64,000 nucleotides of DNA from contig NC_060235.2 in assembly GCF_021155775.2 (NCBI RefSeq), positions 25,677,598 to 25,741,597 of the forward strand. The letters run 5' to 3'. Shown in pieces: positions 51,891 through 64,000 of this stretch; the stretch's first letter is position 1, and every line of letters begins with the position of its first letter. The notes beneath the pieces are model-generated. The model did no database searches. It was not told the origin of the DNA and saw only the letters and a list, made by a program, of their open reading frames with translations. Made by a program: the position numbers and the translations under genes. Origin of the DNA: Neodiprion pinetum. Lineage: Eukaryota > Arthropoda > Insecta > Hymenoptera > Diprionidae.

Positions 51891-54800
51891 TGTAGAACAT
51901 TTGTATAAAATTCAGGCAAGCTTGGGCAGTGCATAAAAATGTAGATTTACAATGTCGGAAAGACAATTCTGTCGAGAGGGATAAAATTTAGATGGAAAAT
52001 CAAATCGGTGATAAAAAAGGCGGACGAAACTTTATGTTACAAACCTCTTAAATTCCTGGTTACGAAATAACAAGTGTTCAAGCTTAATACGCTTATTATA
52101 CGTGTCTTGAATCTGTAAAAAACGCGGACTTCACTAATTGACTTGAAAATTGTGTAAAAAAATATTTACTGAACACGCGCATTGAATTTCTCTTGAAATT
52201 ACTACATAAATATGTTCAGATTATATCTTGTATAATTCCGAATTCCGGTAAATCGACTTTGTATGGCTGATACCGTGAAATTTTTGGACTAATTGTAAAA
52301 TTGAGTGGTCTTCGCGTTGTACTTAAACACTTTTACCGAATTCAGATAAATCTCTGAAAATGGCACTAAAGTTTTGAACTTATCACCTTCAACTCTTTTC
52401 TACATCTCTCTAAAAAAAAAAAAATTGTACAAAAATGAACAGTTCCTTGTACCTCCCAAAAAAACCAAGTTTTATTATTCATCCCACTTGTTTGCAAGTA
52501 TGGTTATTTTATCTAGGCATTGCGATCATCGTCAAGCTGTTAGCATTGCAGATTTGTCATCGTAAGAAAACATGTGTAGCTTAAAACCAAATTCTGACCC
52601 TCGTCCCGGAACTAGAAGGCTTCGTCACTCTTACATTGACTATCTAGAATTTTTAGACGCATCGTGTATCATCTGGTACACGCCAAAACTGACTCAACAG
52701 ATTCCGATGAAATTCGACGTTTGAAAATTACCGGCTTGATGACGATTAGCCACGACAATGCGTGAAGACCTCCAACATTTCCGATGACGAACCGTCCGGC
52801 TTCTAAGCTTCTTTCAGATTTTCATTAACTTTATTGAAACTTTTACACCGAGTTTGTTACGCAGATTGGTTTGCAAATTTAGCAAAAATTTCTTAACGAT
52901 CGATTAATTATCGTACGAGTGAACTGATTGACTTGCTTTTGTTTGATCTTGAAACATATTTCTACTACACTATTCTATATAATTCTCGGAATCTGAATCT
53001 TCTTAATTCGCATGGAATGTACCGTTTGCTCGCAACGTAACAGTTGGTTGTACGCATAGGTATTTCTTCCAAGCGACGACGGTTAGTCACTATCAATAAA
53101 ACGCTATTGAAGGATCGATGTAATTAGAAGAGAAAAAAAAAGCAAAAAACACTGTAACACCACCGTTTGAGTCACGCCGTAGAACGTGTCGGTTTAACTC
53201 GCATTATCTTGTTTGTCCTTGGTATTTATCTACGAAGAGCCGCAAACGATTGCAGTCGGTGTGTTCATTGTGACTGATAAGCAAAGGCATATAATAAACA
53301 CGACTTTATTGAATTCAACCGTTCACACTTAAGCCAATAAACGGTAGCGTACACATAATCGAGGCGGGGAACCGAACACGAATAATATACGATATAAACG
53401 CGAAACTAATCAAATATTTGGCTCTGCATTTGTGCGGATATTAATATTCGAAATTGATAATAATCCATCAGTACCATCGTCTAGGTGGAAGACCTCAGCT
53501 ATCAATACACAAAACATATTTGTTTCATGTTAAGACGTCATAGAAATTATCCCGAGATATATCAACGTTTTTGGCATAAGAATAATATGTGCGAAAAAAG
53601 ATTGCATGCTATATTCCCCGCCAGAATGTAATAAACTATCGTATGGAATGATATATTTCGAAACAGTTGTTGTCTTGGAGGCAATCAGCGATGCGTGGGC
53701 GCCATATTTACATTGATTTGTAGACTGGGCATTTTTGGACCACAGGACAATATCATTCGGTTTTTCGCGAAAACTAAAGACTGCAAATATCTCTATCCGT
53801 TACTGGGTTGACAATTCAGTGAGAGAGCAAAAATGTTTCCTCAGAATAACCTTGTAATTGACTTTGAAAAATATGAGGTGAAGAATCGATATTTTCTAAC
53901 CTGTCATCGTAATTCAAGTATCAAGATAACGCTGTTTCACGGACCCATCAGTCGAACGTTAATTTTAAATTTGTGTCATTTCAAGTATTACAGAATGTAA
54001 AAAATTTTAACAAGCGTCGAGTCTGCCAGGATATATTGCTTAAAGTATAGACGAATGTAAGTGAGGCAAGAAAAAATGCTCCCACATGTAACGTAACTGG
54101 TAAGCAAAAAATTATTGCACCAGTTTTGTTAGAGAGCACTGTTGGTTTGAAAAGCTCAAAGACGTGAATAAATACTGTCTGAATCACATTGTCCTACAAT
54201 AATAAAAATCATTTAAAAGCTGAAACCCCTTGGAAAAATTATGCACTGCGAAATGTTTCATTTTGATTGCAGGCTTCCCACTCATTGCTGAGGGGGAAAA
54301 ACAGTACTGGAGCCACTAATATGTTTAATAAGTCTAAATTTTTAGTAGTCTAAAAAGTGACTGAAATAATTAGTGATGTCAATATATAAAACTAACTTAG
54401 TACCAGATTTGAAATTGTGTAGATTTTAGTACGAGAATTCCTTAAATTTTTTTCCCTACCATATTTATTTTTAAAATTTGTCTGGAACTGCGAAATTTGT
54501 TATCCGAAGGTTTCAAGATTACTCTACACTTTTTCAAACATTTACATATTTGCCAATTACAAGAAAATTTTTCTTCATTGAAACTCCAAAGTTACTTATC
54601 TGACATCTAGCTGATCCGTAACAGAATTTGCATGTTTACGTATTCTTCAAAAAAGTATCTCAAAACAAAACTATCCCGCAATTCGCAAAATATTCCAAAC
54701 TACTGCAAATTTCCCCAACGATTCTAGGCATTTAAAATTTTAGGCATTTGTGATTAGGTTACGATTAACTAGCACACTTTTCTTCATGGAAACAAGAAAC

Positions 54801-55071
54801 TTGCCTAGGTGCCAAACGTTGGCGAAAATATTTTCTAACCGTAATTGTGATTGGAGAAACTAAAGTGACCAACAGTGATATTGATTATTGAAAAGGACCA
54901 TCAATCACTTTCCGCAAAAAGTTAGCTCACAAATAATTTTATGAAATAATAAACGGGAAATGAAAACCGGAGTAATAGAGATTGGATTTTTATTCATAAA
55001 ATAACTAAATAAATTTTGATATATAATACAATGCTTATAATGTATAGTGTGTACAACTGCTTATACAACTG

Positions 55072-55095
55072 TATATATATATATATATATATATA
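55072..55095. repeat. (TA)12 microsatellite
   Basis: Perfect TA dinucleotide array in the gene desert. Confidence 0.9.
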
Positions 55096-57201
55096 CCGTA
55101 AAATTATATGTTACAAAATCGTTGGGATCCGATCCGATCAGCAGAGGTGCAGTCTAACTGAATCAATCCGACGGCTCGTCGATAATAATTACTCTGTCTT
55201 TAAACTCGAGGACTACGATCAGCCATGAAGTACCCACGTAACGGAGAACTGACGACGAGAGGCACGTTTCTTTCAAAAACATACGCCTCTGATACTATCC
55301 CCAACCGAAATAGAAACTCGGTTCTAACCATTTCATTGTGTGAGTTTGTGGGTCTCGCTCGTTTTCGCGTTACCTTAATCACGAATTACGTGCGTATATA
55401 CCTGCGCAGATAAGCAGACTCCGAAAAACAAAAACCGAAACGAATTACGCGTACCAAGTTAACAATATTAAACCCTTTCAAGTAGGTGAATCAGATACTG
55501 CAACGAAGCTTAAGAAACGCCAACGCTTGCGCTGGACACCGCTAATATTTAATGTGAAAACGTTAAAAATTGTCAGCAAAGCTATCGATTATACTGAAAC
55601 CGAGAAAACGCTCACCGTTGGTGGTTTGATCTACGCATAAAATGAATCGTCGTCCAGTTGGGATCCAACATAAACATATGAGTGGCTGATCCAATATGGC
55701 ACCGAAGAGTTTGATCAGCTGATAGATATTTGGGGTATAATGCAATGTTGCATGTTGTAAAAAAAATTACTATCCAGGCACGGAAATATTCGTGAAAAAT
55801 TTTGGGCTTTTATTTGAATTACATTGATTTTATTTATAGAGTAAAAAATACGAGACAAAAGAGAAGATTTTTTTTTTATGTACACTAAATTAAACACAAC
55901 CATGTTGCGAGTGTATTCGGTATGCGTTCTGCCACCAGATGGTGTGTTTAGAATATGTTGGACCCCAACACTCCATTCCATTCACCATTCTTTGGCGCAA
56001 TTTCGACAAACTTTCAACGGTTTGTTTACATGCTTTCTGTTAACAGGTGCAACGAATTAGAGGAAGCATTTATGCATAAGTATATAACGACGTGTATTAC
56101 GGATTAAAGTCTTTTCGCGTAATATGTGTATAGGTACGTAGAGTTTAGAAATATCCACAGAGCAAATTGGTCTCCATTTCTTTCCATCGGGGTCGTGCAT
56201 AGCCGGTGACACGATCGCGATCTCTTTCGCTTGTTTTACACACAGCCTTTGATTGAATGATTGTATTTTTTTTTTTTCTTTTTTCTCTAGTATCAATCAT
56301 TTTTCATTTTTTCTTTTTACAATTTCTCCTTCGTATGTCTCTGTATATGTATACATTATTATTATCATTATTATACCTATATCATTATACATTCATCTCT
56401 GTACTTCCACATTCAATAATTTCATCGCACTGGAGCTTATAATAAGCTTACTCTTTCCTTATTGTGTTCCACATCGTACTAACATTATGTATTATTAATA
56501 TTATCATTACAATAATAATCGTTATTCGTTATTGTTATTATTATTACAGTTATTATTATGTACACTCAAATAATTAGTCCCAACAAACTAAACGACTAGA
56601 TAAGGGGCCTCCGTCGTACGACTATGCCGCCAATATTTTTATCCTTTCTATTATTTTTTTTCTTCGTTTTACTCTATTTCATCGCACTTAAAACTTTACA
56701 TATCTTATTCATTTAACGATGTGTACTACCTGATATCTTATGCGCGTATCATTATCATAATCATACATTTCACTTCACCTGACTGAAATAGCAAATTCTC
56801 GTTTCAAATCTAAAATATACGCTTTATACATATTACAGATACGCACGGTTGTCAGCAAACACATGTTACAACAAGTTTTACAACCCGTACGCATCTGCAA
56901 GATCTGTTCATATTATCGACGTTGTAGATGCCAAAATTTAACGACCACCCAAACTTCTAATCATACGTCAAAATCGAAGGGTGCACGCGTTCCAAGAGTG
57001 GTCGGTGATCCGTAACTGTCGACAGCATCCAAATTTTTCAACCTTCCGTTAATGCTTAATAATAATTACTGCCAACACCCGCCACGCCAGATAGGGTATG
57101 TCTGCAGTAGACACGAATGCCCGTGCGGAGCAGCATGCATCATTATACGGCTGCAGCCGTCTTAAGATGTTCGTCAAAAACAACCCATTCGCACAAGGGG
57201 C

Positions 57202-57220
57202 AAAAAAAAAAAAAAAAAAA
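57202..57220. repeat. poly-A tract
   Basis: Uninterrupted run of about 19 A in the gene desert. No retrotransposon sequence was recognised upstream of it. Confidence 0.85.
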
Positions 57221-58240
57221 CTGCATGTTTTTCAATGATTTTTTTCTGAATATCGTGCAAGAAACACTTGTTTAAACAATAAAGGACATCTAATAGAGAT
57301 TTCTCTACAATTATCGTACCATGAAGGTTATTGAAAGCAAGGAAGCAATGTCATGAAAATTGAATACACAAGAATTGACGTGTTCACCACACCACACTGC
57401 AATGCAACGTACAATCTTCGATTATGTATTTCACTATAAATCAGCCAATCGGTGCATACAATTTTGCGATTATTGTACGATATTAGTCATCCAAATGAAT
57501 TATATTTTTTCGCAAAGTATACTCAGTCTTTCGTCACGCGGTAAGGGAGATATGGGACGAAATGTCAGTTGAATAAAGATTTATTGTACCGCCATGATAT
57601 TCAGCGAGTTGGTAAAATAAGTCATCGTCGAACCCGAAATTGAAATCGTTTCATAAGACGAGTATGTGATTTTTTATCTAATGTAGCTGTAATGATTCGT
57701 GACAGCAGGTAAAAGCTTTGTTCAACTGGCAAATCTTTTTCTACGTATATAACAATATAATTATCAATAAGTACCTCTGCATTTAATTAATCTTTTCCAT
57801 CAATTTTATCAGAGCGGTGTGTCTGCGAAATGCGAATTGGTTCAGTCGACCTTTTAGAAAGGTCCAGAGAAAAAAATTTCGCCTCACAACCAGAATTAGT
57901 AAATTACTCGTCAACAAAAGGCTCGAAGCTCGTTTCAAAGTACTATTTATGTATTTCAGTTAAAAAAATTCAATCTGTTTGCAAAAATATCTACGCCTAA
58001 TCGATGAAGACTATATTTCCGAACTCCAAGTTCAGCCAAAAGTCAAATGATCCCAGATTTCTTTCTTAACTTCTTTGATTCCTCGATCACGAACCTCATC
58101 GTACAGCAGTCACACCGCTGCACCGTTTTGGCTACCCTTCTTTTGTGTCACCGTCTATTGACACATTTGGTGGTCTTGCAATCATTCATTTAACATACCA
58201 AACATAATTAATTTTTAAAAAATATTTTACTTTGTAATCA

Positions 58241-58323
58241 TTTTTGTTTTTTTGTTTTTTTTTTGTTTTTTTTTTTTTTTTTAAATTTTTTGAACAGATT
58301 TTACTTGTCGTTTTTTTTTTTTT
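58241..58323. repeat. T-rich low-complexity tract
   Basis: Runs of T interrupted by single G and a short A-containing break. On the minus strand this is an A-rich stretch beyond the phosphatase stop codon and beyond the candidate poly(A) signal at 58606. Confidence 0.8.
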
Positions 58324-58605
58324 CTACTCTGTAATTTCTCTTATATCTTTTCTCTTCCTCGTATCATTTTTCATTCAATAAATTACATATTATCATATAA
58401 GGTAAAACGCGTCTTGGCGCGCGTGATACGTCACTCACATTATACTTTAAACACGCACGCAAATCGCTCCTTTCTCTTACTTTTTTCCCATCTTGTTTCT
58501 TGTATCTTGTCTCTTGTATTTTGTATCTTGTTATCTATAAGGCAAATGTGGTTCTTCCATCTTCCCGTATAGTTTCGTCTCCCAATCGTTTTGTTTTTTT
58601 CTCTC

Positions 58606-58611
58606 TTTATT
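58606..58611 (-). terminator. candidate poly(A) signal of the puckered-like gene
   Basis: A minus-strand AATAAA lies 420 bases past the stop codon, which is a reasonable 3' UTR length. Further signals lie downstream on the same strand, so longer transcripts are possible. Confidence 0.4.
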
Positions 58612-59030
58612 TTCTTTTATCTTTCACATATACTCGCTTTCTCGCTAATAAATTAATAGTGATCAGCCTTTCGGTTCTTAGGCGAACAAGGCACATATTT
58701 AGCTCAAGATTTAGCGTTTTTTCGCACAAACGCGATCCCGGATATGTAGTTCATGTAGGTATATTAAGGTAAGGTAGTTCTGACGCTTTTCCTTCGCTCC
58801 GCTCCTCCCTCGTTCTCTCCTTCACCTTCTCATCCTCATCTCGCCTCTCTTAAATTCTCTCATCCCGTTCTCCCCCTCCCGATCACCCGTCACGTGTACC
58901 ACTCCCTATCCAAATCGTCGTCGTCTCTTATCTCTTATTAAGCGGCCATATGCAGTAACTGTAAGATTTGTTCAATAATTCGAGGCTGCGTATTCCCTTC
59001 GGAATCAAGCCCCGAACGCAGAGCATATTC

Positions 59031-62000
59031 TCATACGCTGCAGCCGGACGTTACCTCCTCGCTGTTCTGCTGATGACTCCACCTGCATTGATGGCAGCTC
59101 TTCGGTTCTTCTTGAGGCGCTCCGACTCCGCCGGCTGCCCGAAGACCTTGTTCAAGCTCCAGAAGCTGTCCCATGAAGTTTAAGTTCGGGCTTATTATCG
59201 GCCGCGCCATCTTCACCAACTTGTAAGCCTCCACCATCGACATCTGCTTGTGACGCATTATGTACGCTATCGCTATCGTTGCACTCCTCGATACTCCCGC
59301 CTGACAATGCACCAGCACACTACTTCCGGTTTTACGCGCTTCTTCTGCAACAAAGAAATACAAACAGATCTGTTAGTCGTAAGTTGAAGCAGGTTCGTTA
59401 TTATTAAATTTCTCGACACCATGTGTATTAGGATCTAGGTTACAGTTGAGGTAGGAAATTTTACAGTCTGATTTCCAGCAGACGATAATTCGAAACAAAA
59501 CTTGTAAACGATTGAATAAAATCATAAACTGTGTACATAATATAAATTCTAGACCGAGTTTCCTCTGTTAATTTATTTCAACATCGAACGTTGGGACAAA
59601 ACTAACATGGCCGCCGTTGGCACGCTTGCGATTTTATTATGGCGATACATTCTTTTGCAGGACTTCAAATTTATCCACTTCTATTTCACGCCGAAGAAGA
59701 AAACGGCAAAAACGGATAACGCGTAATTTCCACCAACGGAAACATCCTGCAACCAAGAAATTAGCTGGCCAATTTCGTGTAGCTCTGATATTGTCGATTG
59801 AATGGAAATACTTGTACAAATTGTTTCGCAGTGATTCAAATCTAGAAAATTGTGGACCGACGATACAACGACGACGGCGATACGCATATAACGAACAAAA
59901 CAGTCACGTAACCCAAACAACCGATCCAGTTACATAACACGAGGGAACGCCGCTATCATATCGCGCCGGTGAGTCATTCCAAGTATAAGCTCTGCATGGA
60001 CTGCCGTTGCTGCATCGCCCGCATCCTTCCTTCGTCTCTGCTATAACGCGTATTATGCGCGACGCACATGTCGGATACTTGCCTAAGACACTTTTAGCTC
60101 GCGTACAACGGGGGCCATTTAATTTATTTCGGTTCTTTTTTCTTTCTTTCCTTCTTTCTATCTCCCTTGACAATTCCTGGCCAATTCTGCACGTTTGACG
60201 ACGAACTTACGTTGCCAATTTTTGTTCTGTTTACTTTAACTTGAACACAACAAGAATCGAATAACAGTAATAACAGAGACAAAACTAATACCGAGATATT
60301 CAATACGAAGTACAAATTAAACATTAATAATTTGCACCCAGATTGTCGGAAAAATAAAATCAATCATGACGGTATCGTCCAAGATCGGGGAAAAGCAAAA
60401 ATTCTGATCACGAACGAAGAAAGCAGGTCAACGGTCGTAAAAATGACGATCTAAAATCCATTCTCATTTTCGAAACGCCGTATCTCAACGGACTTGCGAT
60501 GCTCGTGTCCGTGCTCCACGTGCTCTGCTCGTTGTAGCGAGAGAGGCGGCGGCTAGGCCACCGGAAGTGGGGTGTAACCACCCGTTTCCGGCGAACCATT
60601 CACCGTGCGATGGACAGAACGAGAGGAGCCTGAACGACGAAGGGCGCGAAAGAGCGTTCAAGCGCGCATATGTACACATGCATGCGTGTATACATATTCC
60701 ATCTCTCTCTTTCTCCGTTCCCCGTTTCTCGGGCCATTCACGAAAGAGTGACTCACCGGGCCAGTTCTCTCCCGGAGCCCGCGCCTGTTTTTAAAAGCGT
60801 GACACGCGTGAGTGTGTGCGCCGCAGGCTTTCGGGCTGCTGCACCGCGTGTGGTGCAAGCTACGGAGGCAAGGGCTGCGCGGAAACGAGGGATCAAAACG
60901 CGCAACTGGTGGCGGTCTGCCCGGTGCAAGAGATACCCTGTCCCACCCCATTCTCTGCACGTGTATGCATGCATGTTTGTAAGTGCGACGGCAACACCCG
61001 GCGGGTCAAGTAAGAGGACCGCCCCTCAAAACCGTTGTAACAATTTTTTTCTTCAAAGTTTTTATATCGTTCGTATAATTCTTTTATTGTTAGCGGGTAA
61101 ATTGTTATTTGCCAAAAGGGAGGAAAAAGGTTTCGTAGCACGTTCGCAACTTTCTTGGAATCGTTACTGCAGTAATTCTTCGAATTTATAGATATTTCTT
61201 TTTTTTCTTCCTTTCGTTCTATTAATTTTACTTCGTCACGTTGTCAGGAAATAATTACTCTCTTGTTTCATACTATGTTTTAGTATATATGTATTATATA
61301 TAATACCGATCTTTGCATACCGAAATGATTTTTTTTTCAAGCTGAATAACAACGTTCTTTAAAAAAATGACAAATGAAATACTCTGACACCATGTATCAG
61401 AGGCACGCCAATCAACCCGCATATTTCTCAAGATAAAAATTGACTCATCCAAGTTTTCTGATGACTATTCCAGTGATATTGTACCATTCCCGAGAACAGG
61501 ATCGACAAGATTCCCGAATGTAAATTGTTTTTTCATCATCGCCGCATCATGCTTGCGCAGAGTACAATCTCAATGACTCAGATATACTTCTGGCAAATAC
61601 TTGGATGAAAATTGGTTTTTACACAAGATTTCGTCAAAGTGTTTGCAATGGAAACTATCTAACCATTTTAACCACGTGTCTTCCCCATTTGGTGAATCCG
61701 TAACTCAGTCTATGAGGTATTTGAATCGTTCGAATGAGATATACATTATACATACATAATATGTATGTCAGAAATACGGCTGCCAAATAGTAAATAATAA
61801 CGAAATCTACAACGTGGGAAATGTATTGGTATATCAACTTCGAATTTAAACTTGTGACAGAAGTTCCCATCTTTCCCATAGAATGTATATACAAAAGAAA
61901 AAAAAAACAATGATTTATCTGTTAGATTTTCAATTCATTTGATATTTTACTGTAGTAAAGATCATTACTACATACATCCATTACCGGCATCAAATTTGCA

Positions 62001-62567
62001 ACGAATAAGAAATCAAATAATCTATCCACGTTCGATATTCAACGACGCAAAGAGGAATCCAGTGTTTTTCACTCGGTTTTTCACCAGGACTCGTAGAACT
62101 CGTAGTACCTAGCACTTCTGGGACAATGCTAATCACCCGAGTTGGCAATAGGTTCGCAAAGAGATGAAACTCACCAATGAAGTCGAAGGCCTCCTCGAAG
62201 TACTGTTTGAGGTTTTGGTGGCCAGAATCGGAGGCGGGTATTTGGCGGTAGGTAATCCCGCGTTCTTCGTGGTATCCAGGAAGCTGGGAGGTGACGTTGA
62301 GAACGCGGGTAGCCCCGAGGGCTCTGAGGAGCTGGAGGTCGGCCGCGTCGCGGCCGTTGCCGAGGTAGAGGAACGGCAACACCCTCGACGCGGGGTGGTT
62401 GTCTATGTCGGCGGGTTGCGGCGTCGGCGGTCCACCCAGCATCGGGCATCCCGGTCCGGGACTCGGACATCCGCTAACGGTCGAAGATCCGGCGGCGGAA
62501 CCGCTTGGCGGAAGTAGCGTGTCTTCGCAGAGCTCTCTGTGCCGTCTGTGAAATTCTTTGTGACCAC
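59031..62567 (-). CDS. puc: puckered-like dual-specificity MAP-kinase phosphatase (3' two coding exons, partial)
   Basis: Dual-specificity phosphatase of the puckered/DUSP10 (MKP-5) group, expected to dephosphorylate JNK as a feedback inhibitor. Exons 62175-62567 and 59031-59344 (phase 1 in, phase 1 between) encode the last 235 residues. Before the catalytic domain lies GGHKEFHRRHRELCED, resembling the end of the rhodanese-like region of DUSP10. A Pro/Gly-rich linker follows. Then comes the DSP domain: VLPFLYLGNGRDA, the general-acid loop IPASDSGHQN, EEAFDFIEEARKTG, the signature VHCQAGVSRSA with catalytic Cys at visible residue 145, and ARPIISPNLNFMGQLLELEQ. All catalytic residues are intact. 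A short His/Gln/Cys-rich tail ends at the TGA at 59031. Upstream exons are not in the window or not recognisable. The puckered assignment rests on motif resemblance to the family (LGNGRDA, ARKTGS, LELEQ); a DUSP10-like paralogue is the alternative. Confidence 0.9.
59345..62174. other. intron inside the phosphatase catalytic domain
   Basis: This 2.8-kb phase-1 intron falls just before the EARKTG segment. It contains four AP-1 consensus sites (59970, 60749, 61441, 61574) and a GC/CpG-rich island at about 60460-61030 with overlapping frames on both strands. I found no coding exon in it. Confidence 0.6.
60460..61030. promoter_or_regulatory. GC/CpG-rich island in the phosphatase intron
   Basis: Composition shifts sharply to GC- and CpG-rich compared with the flanks. 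The island contains an AP-1 site at 60749-60755 and CACGTG motifs near 60511 and 60957. The long frames here (for example 60670-61191 +) exist on several frames and both strands, as expected of stop-poor GC-rich DNA. It is a candidate enhancer or internal promoter. Confidence 0.35.
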
Positions 62568-64000
62568 CTGCAACAGTAATCGAAACGACGTTTCCATCAG
62601 TCGGGGTTTCGAGTTACGCTGCTGTATACACTCGTAACAATAAAAAAAAATATACATATATATATATAATTAACAAATTTCGGAATAATTATTGCGATGT
62701 TCTATTAATAATGAATTTGAAATCGAAATCAGACAAATTTCAAGTTTACTCAAGATTCCAATTTGTATGTACCACCTTTTGGAATCATTTTCACAATCGC
62801 TCCTAAATTTTCGTTCATAACTATCGAAAGTAACGAAAAGATAATCGAATGAAAACGTTGCAGTCTGCGACGAGACAGGACACGAGGTAGTTACATGTAT
62901 GAATGAAAAAAAGGTTCGTTAATGCGTAATGCGTATATATATATTACATTATACATATATGGGGTTGGCGGAGGAAAGATAACGTGCCAATTAGGTAACT
63001 GACACTAGTTGGAAGAATTCTTCATTGTGAATTCCCATTCCACGGTGATTCACGTATAAATACACGTTATATTGTACGCATGCTGCACACTGCGTCTATA
63101 CATAGAGTGATTACGCTCTGCGGGATTAATTAGTAAACTCATCGGCATGCGCGAATCGCCATGCCGCAGAGCGAGTTTCGCTTTCGCGTATTCGTTACAT
63201 ATACAAACGTGTATATATATTTTATATATATATATACATATATGTTATTTAATATGTATTATATATCTTTATACATGTGTAACGTGTGCGTCCATCTACA
63301 ACAATTTGACATATAAGTTCTAGCTATTATTGCCGCCGGTAGATATGCATTCACAGGCGCTGGCGCACGGCAGTTGCATTGATAAACACATCGTGCTCAA
63401 CCGACATGACGGCGAACCGTATATGAAAACGATCGTTAAATAACAGGCGAGCATGCATATCCGTCGATGTGTCTAGCTACAACTTAATTCCCGTTCATCA
63501 ACAAAACGGTTCCTTCCTGTCTTCCTACAGCTACGGAGAAAAAAACAAACGAAGATGAAAAACAAAAGAAGAAAAACAAGAGAATCGCGAGGCTGGTGCT
63601 AGCCGGTACCTGGGCCGCCATACTGGATTTTGACGCTGAAGTACGAGGATCTCCGTGAAATGTTAAAGCAAGCCGATACCTCCAAGATTTCTTCGAATTC
63701 CACGGTTCTAGAAGGATCCTACGGTTACCACACAATTCGATTCGACTCGACTCAGGATGCAACGATGCGCATAGCCGCCGATCGTGAAACTCGCGTCGAA
63801 GTACAAGCCTCCGTTGGGATTGTGGTTAAGAAATTTTCACAAAACTCCGGGGTAAGTTTGACGATCACAAATTTGATGTTAGAAAATTGTCAAGTTTTCG
63901 TAAGGTGATTTCGAGGCTGCTTCGATATCCTAAAATCTTGGAAATTTAAAACATGGTACGAGATTATGCCCGAGTATTGACCGTGAAAACGAAGCTGAAA
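62568..64000. other. intron or 5' flank of the phosphatase gene
   Basis: Because the 62175-62567 exon enters in phase 1 from an upstream exon, this stretch is inferred to be intron of the minus-strand gene. It contains AT-repeat tracts (around 62646-62668 and 63212-63243). A plus-strand open frame at about 63603-63905 ends near a GTAAGT donor-like site but has no recognisable domain. Confidence 0.45.
63212..63243. repeat. TA-rich microsatellite
   Basis: An interrupted (TA)n tract upstream of the phosphatase exons. Confidence 0.8.

Larger units (their letters stand above)
46201..59030. other. gene desert, right part, ending in the 3' UTR of the phosphatase
   Basis: No supported coding exons. 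A strong TATAAAAG at 46212 has no recognisable gene after it. AP-1 sites lie at 47386, 47518, 47769, 50995, 52690 and 53168. A GC-rich island covers about 50480-51180. A possible dispersed repeat starts near 51270. Low-complexity tracts lie at 55072-55095, 56340-56540, 57202-57220 and 58241-58323. The last several hundred bases are the minus-strand 3' UTR of the phosphatase. Confidence 0.5.

Noticed and set aside
60658..61191. Plus-strand 173-codon frame and several minus-strand frames in the phosphatase intron
   Set aside because: They are long only because the island is GC-rich. Multiple frames are open at once and none shows a family motif.
1..64000. tRNA or rRNA genes, CRISPR arrays, prokaryotic operons, riboswitches
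   Set aside because: No cloverleaf with A/B boxes, rRNA core sequence or regularly spaced repeats was seen. The split genes show this is eukaryotic DNA.

Overview
This is eukaryotic, almost certainly insect, genomic DNA. It is moderately AT-rich, its genes are split by GT-AG introns of about 0.3 to 2.8 kb, and two arthropod-typical loci can be read. One is a tandem cluster of five genes of the takeout/haemolymph juvenile-hormone-binding-protein (JHBP) superfamily. The other is the 3' part of a MAP-kinase phosphatase closely resembling insect puckered. A hymenopteran, perhaps a sawfly, would fit the composition and compact cluster, but that is a guess and nothing here proves the order.

Layout. 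1-7579 has no gene I can support. 7580-12648 (+) is JHBP gene A (5 exons, 254 aa). It is convergent with gene B at 13058-17395 (-) (4 exons, 250 aa). Gene C at 18619-23388 (-) has 5 exons and 616 aa, and is a JHBP-like protein carrying an insertion of about 370 residues. It is head-to-head with gene D at 24399-26747 (+) (3 exons, 257 aa). Gene E at 33347-38028 (+) has 4 exons and 260 aa. A 21-kb stretch (38029-59030) without a recognisable gene follows. The two last coding exons of the puckered-like phosphatase lie at 59031-62567 (-), and its 5' exons are outside the window or were not found.

How the genes work together. A, B, D and E have a signal peptide, the N-terminal Cys pair and an ordinary length of about 250 aa, so they should be secreted carriers of small hydrophobic ligands. 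C keeps the second half of the fold but lacks the Cys pair. It has gained an acidic, serine-rich insertion ending in a polybasic site, and is the most unusual protein here. The phosphatase end of the window is independent of the JHBP cluster. The gene desert and the phosphatase intron are visibly enriched in consensus AP-1 sites (TGASTCA: 16 in the right 25 kb against 5 in the left 39 kb, counted by eye). This fits the known JNK/AP-1 to puckered feedback loop and suggests that the desert is its regulatory landscape.

All exon boundaries were derived by reading frame, splice consensus and phase arithmetic. Every JHBP model sums to an open frame with compatible phases, but no transcript evidence was available.
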